Source of the DNA: JABWBR01 sp036741235
Lineage (GTDB): Bacteria; Bacteroidota; Bacteroidia; Chitinophagales; Saprospiraceae
DNA length: 7,234 bases
NCBI GenBank assembly: GCA_036741235.1
Contig: DAINSQ010000211.1
Span: 1 to 7,234 of the forward strand
Reading direction: 5' to 3'
Made by a program: the position numbers and the translations under genes. Each line of letters begins with the position of its first letter. Positions within the stretch are counted from its first letter, which is position 1. Positions 5,601-7,234 of this stretch are shown here, one piece after another. A model generated the notes under the pieces. The model was not told where the DNA came from. It ran no database searches and saw nothing but the letters and a program-made list of their open reading frames with translations.

Positions 5601-5795
5601 TCACTTATACCTCCTCATATCTTTGGGAAACAAGCTCGACTTGCCTCGTTTGTTAGAGAGCCGGCCTTTGCGGTCGGTTTTGGTTTGAGCGCTTTCATAG
5701 GCCGGGCAGCCCGATTTTTTACTGCAACTTGTAGTCAATGTGCCGGTAAATACCAACAGGCTGCACAACAACAATAGCTGAATTTTTCGCTTCAT
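5601..5795 (-). CDS. Small lipoprotein, 64 residues
   Basis: The protein begins with a lipoprotein signal peptide: basic MKRK, a hydrophobic core at about 5-19 and a lipobox ending TTSC, with Cys24 as the lipidated residue. The mature protein is only about 41 residues, basic and hydrophilic. It carries GCPAYES (29-35) and a tail with RGRLSNKRG-like and SSLFPKDMRRYK patterns. As I recall, small Bacteroidota proteins with a CPAY start and an LFPK..RR end are widespread but uncharacterised. It is expected at the inner or outer membrane. The ATG at 5795 gives a standard signal peptide. A TACCTTTG -7 box lies about 40 bp upstream. It is divergent from hup, and the two share a spacer of 180 bp. Its function is unknown. 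Confidence 0.78.
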   Translation of the reverse strand: MKRKIQLLLLCSLLVFTGTLTTSCSKKSGCPAYESAQTKTDRKGRLSNKRGKSSLFPKDMRRYK

Positions 5796-5834
5796 AATTT
5801 AAACAATTTGAGATACAACGTCAATTTCAACGGC

Positions 5835-5842
5835 CAAAGGTA
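5835..5842 (-). promoter_or_regulatory. -7 box of the small lipoprotein gene
   Basis: TACCTTTG on the minus strand matches TAnnTTTG exactly. No TTG lies 20 bases upstream, so the -33 element is weak or missing. Predicted transcription would begin near 5828 and leave a leader of about 32 nt before the ATG at 5795. Confidence 0.5.
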
Positions 5843-5915
5843 TACCATAGATAAGGTATTTTTCGTGAAATGCCCGTATTTCTTAGCTTTCGCAACTTTT
5901 TTTAATTAAAAAGGC

Positions 5916-5946
5916 TTGGTTTTCACCAATGCAGCCTATAAATTTG
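5916..5946 (+). promoter_or_regulatory. Bacteroidota-type promoter of hup, with upstream A/T tract
   Basis: TTG (5916-5918), 20 bases, then TAAATTTG (5939-5946) is a full -33/-7 match with the same spacing as the gh3 promoter. Immediately upstream, 5897-5912 is a run of T then A (TTTTTTTAATTAAAAA), which could act like an UP element or bend the DNA and would suit a highly expressed gene. Transcription should start near 5953, about 23 nt before the ATG. Confidence 0.75.
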
Positions 5947-5975
5947 CCGCATCTTTCTAATTAAAAACCATTGAA

Positions 5976-6248
5976 ATGAACAAGGGAGATCTGATCAACA
6001 AAATTGCCGAAAGCGCTGGTTTGACCAAAGCTCAGGCAGAAAATGCACTTAATGCCGTTTTGAACAGTGTCACCGATGCACTCAAAAAAGATGATTCCGT
6101 TACCCTTGTAGGTTTCGGTACGTTCTCTGTTTCTCAGCGCAAGGCTCGCAGCGGTCGCAACCCGCAAACTGGCGCCACGATTAAAATTTCTGCCAAGAAG
6201 CAAGCCAAATTCAAGCCTGGTAAGAAACTTAACGACGCCCTCAATTAA
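5976..6248 (+). CDS. hup: HU-family DNA-binding protein
   Basis: HU is a small basic nucleoid protein that binds DNA as a dimer, bending and compacting it with little sequence preference. This copy has 90 residues, the canonical length. The N-terminal helical part (1-40) begins MNKGDLINKIAE. The signature GFGTFSVSQRKARSGRNP (46-63) leads to the DNA-clasping beta arm, with Pro63 at the tip as the intercalating residue. The basic C-terminal part is rich in lysine (KKQAKFKPGKK, 74-84). It is a classic HU rather than one of the longer Bacteroidota HU-like proteins with extended tails. It has a strong promoter of its own and a hairpin 29 bases past the stop, so it is probably monocistronic. The ATG at 5976 is the family start, and no Shine-Dalgarno sequence is present. 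Confidence 0.97.
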   Translation: MNKGDLINKIAESAGLTKAQAENALNAVLNSVTDALKKDDSVTLVGFGTFSVSQRKARSGRNPQTGATIKISAKKQAKFKPGKKLNDALN

Positions 6249-6277
6249 TCTGCTGACTAAAGCGTTAGCATACATCA

Positions 6278-6312
6278 AAAGGGCAATCCGGGGCTAGTCT
6301 GGATTGCCCTTT
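6278..6312 (+). terminator. Hairpin terminator after hup
   Basis: Perfect 12-bp arms AAAGGGCAATCC (6278-6289) and GGATTGCCCTTT (6301-6312) enclose an 11-nt loop. The tail TTTCTCATT is only modestly T-rich, so some readthrough into the transketolase gene is possible. No clear promoter is seen between hup and that gene. The hairpin rules out translation from the TTG at 6304 and supports the ATG at 6331 as the next start. Confidence 0.68.
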
Positions 6313-6330
6313 CTCATTAACAATTCAACT

Positions 6331-7191
6331 ATGGCCGATATAGCTCATCTTAAAGACATCGCCGCTCAGGTCAGACGCGATATAATAAGGCAAACTTACT
6401 ATGCCAACAGCGGCCACCCCGGAGGCTCGCTGGGCTGCGCCGATTTTCTAACGGCGTTGTATTTTGACGTTATGCGCCGCCATCCTCACTTCGATATGAA
6501 GGGCAAGGGTGAAGACGTGTTTTTCCTCTCTAACGGCCATATCTCGCCGGTGTGGTACAGCGTATTGGCGCGGGCAGGGTATTTCCCTGTTGAAGAACTC
6601 GCTACTTTCCGCCAACTTAATTCCCGGTTGCAGGGGCACCCCGCTACCCACGAAAAGCTCCCTGGCGTGCGTGTAGCTTCCGGATCCCTGGGCCAGGGCC
6701 TCTCGGTGGCTATCGGCGTTGCACTGGCCAAAAAACTCGACGGCGATCCCCACCTGGTATTCGCCCTCACCGGCGACGGCGAGCTCCAGGAAGGCCAAAT
6801 TTGGGAGGCCGCTATGTTTGCCGCCCACCACAAGGTGGATAACCTGATTGTGACCGTGGACTGGAACGGCCAGCAAATCGACGGCCCCAATGACGAGGTA
6901 ATCTCGCTAGGCGACCTCACCGCCAAATGGCAAGCCTTCGGATGGGAGGTCCTGCATGCCCCCGGCAACGACATAGCAGCCATATCCCGCACCCTGCACC
7001 ACGCCAAAGAACTTAGCGGCAACGGCCGCCCCCTGGTGATCCTCATGCGCACCGAAATGGGATTCGGCGTTGATTTTATGATGGGCTCTCACAAATGGCA
7101 CGGCGTAGCTCCTAACAAGGAACAAGCCATACTGGCACTTTCTCAACTCAAGGAAACACTCGGAGATTACCCGGCAGGAGGAGAAATATAA
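6331..7191 (+). CDS. tkt: Transketolase, N-terminal (thiamine-diphosphate binding) subunit
   Basis: This is the first half of transketolase as a separate 286-residue subunit. It works with a C-terminal subunit to move two-carbon ketol units in the non-oxidative pentose phosphate pathway, in the cytoplasm. The substrate and cofactor motif SGHPGGS is at 27-33 (His29). NGH is at 68-70 (His70) and LQGHP at 100-104. SLGQG is at 119-123. The thiamine-diphosphate motif starts with GDGE at 148-151 and ends at DWN (177-179), the expected distance of about 30 residues. All these residues are intact. The ATG at 6331 is chosen because it gives the family N-terminus; an upstream TTG at 6304 lies inside the hup terminator stem. 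Single-chain transketolases have over 600 residues, so the end at 286 is the split form seen in many Bacteroidota and archaea, not a truncation. The C-subunit gene is not in the window and would be expected just downstream. Confidence 0.95.
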   Translation: MADIAHLKDIAAQVRRDIIRQTYYANSGHPGGSLGCADFLTALYFDVMRRHPHFDMKGKGEDVFFLSNGHISPVWYSVLARAGYFPVEELATFRQLNSRLQGHPATHEKLPGVRVASGSLGQGLSVAIGVALAKKLDGDPHLVFALTGDGELQEGQIWEAAMFAAHHKVDNLIVTVDWNGQQIDGPNDEVISLGDLTAKWQAFGWEVLHAPGNDIAAISRTLHHAKELSGNGRPLVILMRTEMGFGVDFMMGSHKWHGVAPNKEQAILALSQLKETLGDYPAGGEI

Positions 7192-7234
7192 CCATAACCC
7201 CACATAACCCCTCAAAAACCCACAAAAACCCAAA
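7184..7234 (+). repeat. G-free, C/A-rich tract after the transketolase gene
   Basis: The last 51 bases of the window contain no G and few T. They consist of irregular repeats such as ACCCCACATAACCCC and AACCCACAAAAACCC. The tract begins at the end of the transketolase gene and continues to the window edge. It resembles the tract after the lipoprotein gene when each is read on its own coding strand. It could be a Rho loading region or a simple-sequence spacer. No gene start is visible in it. Confidence 0.45.

Noticed and set aside
6304..6330. TTG at 6304 as the transketolase start
   Set aside because: It falls inside the right arm of the hup terminator hairpin and adds nine residues not typical of the family. 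The ATG at 6331 is better.
6448..7052. Two minus-strand open frames inside the transketolase gene
   Set aside because: The plus-strand frame carries every transketolase N-subunit motif intact. The antisense frames lack recognisable features and are shadows of its codon pattern.

Overview
The window looks like chromosomal DNA from a member of the Bacteroidota, possibly from the Chitinophagales or Saprospirales side of the phylum, although the order is a guess. Four things point there. None of the starts has a clear Shine-Dalgarno sequence. Three promoters have the phylum's -33 TTG / -7 TAnnTTTG layout (one with a single mismatch), and a fourth shows the -7 box alone. The gene content is typical of the phylum: a bacterial GH3 acyl-acid-amido synthetase, a transketolase encoded as a separate N-terminal subunit, a small lipoprotein with an LFPK-type tail, and a secreted W/Y/P-rich protein. 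Coding DNA is moderately GC-rich and the spacers are clearly AT-rich.

Layout. Positions 1-251 hold no gene but carry a cluster of REP-like palindromes. Three minus-strand genes follow: a membrane-anchored histidine phosphatase (252-785), a 134-residue protein of unknown function (873-1277) and an exported 329-residue protein with an acidic front half and a basic tail (1472-2461). Intrinsic terminator-like hairpins separate them, so they are probably independent transcripts. A non-coding gap of about 390 bp (2462-2848) leads to a small plus-strand gene for a charged helical protein (2849-3100). That gene converges on a minus-strand two-gene operon: gh3 (3838-5376), then a LysE-type exporter (3209-3841) whose GTG start overlaps the gh3 stop. 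Next come a small lipoprotein gene on the minus strand (5601-5795), then hup (HU, 5976-6248) and the transketolase N-subunit gene (6331-7191) on the plus strand. The C-subunit gene would be expected beyond the right edge.

How the genes relate. The only strong functional link is gh3-lysE. Translational coupling of an enzyme family that joins carboxylic acids to amino acids with an amino-acid exporter family suggests manufacture and export of an amino-acid conjugate. This is inference and no substrate can be read from the sequence. HU and transketolase are housekeeping genes that happen to be adjacent. No mobile element gene, CRISPR array, RNA gene or defence system was found. The most unusual non-coding feature is the palindrome cluster at the left edge, whose stems differ by compensated base changes.
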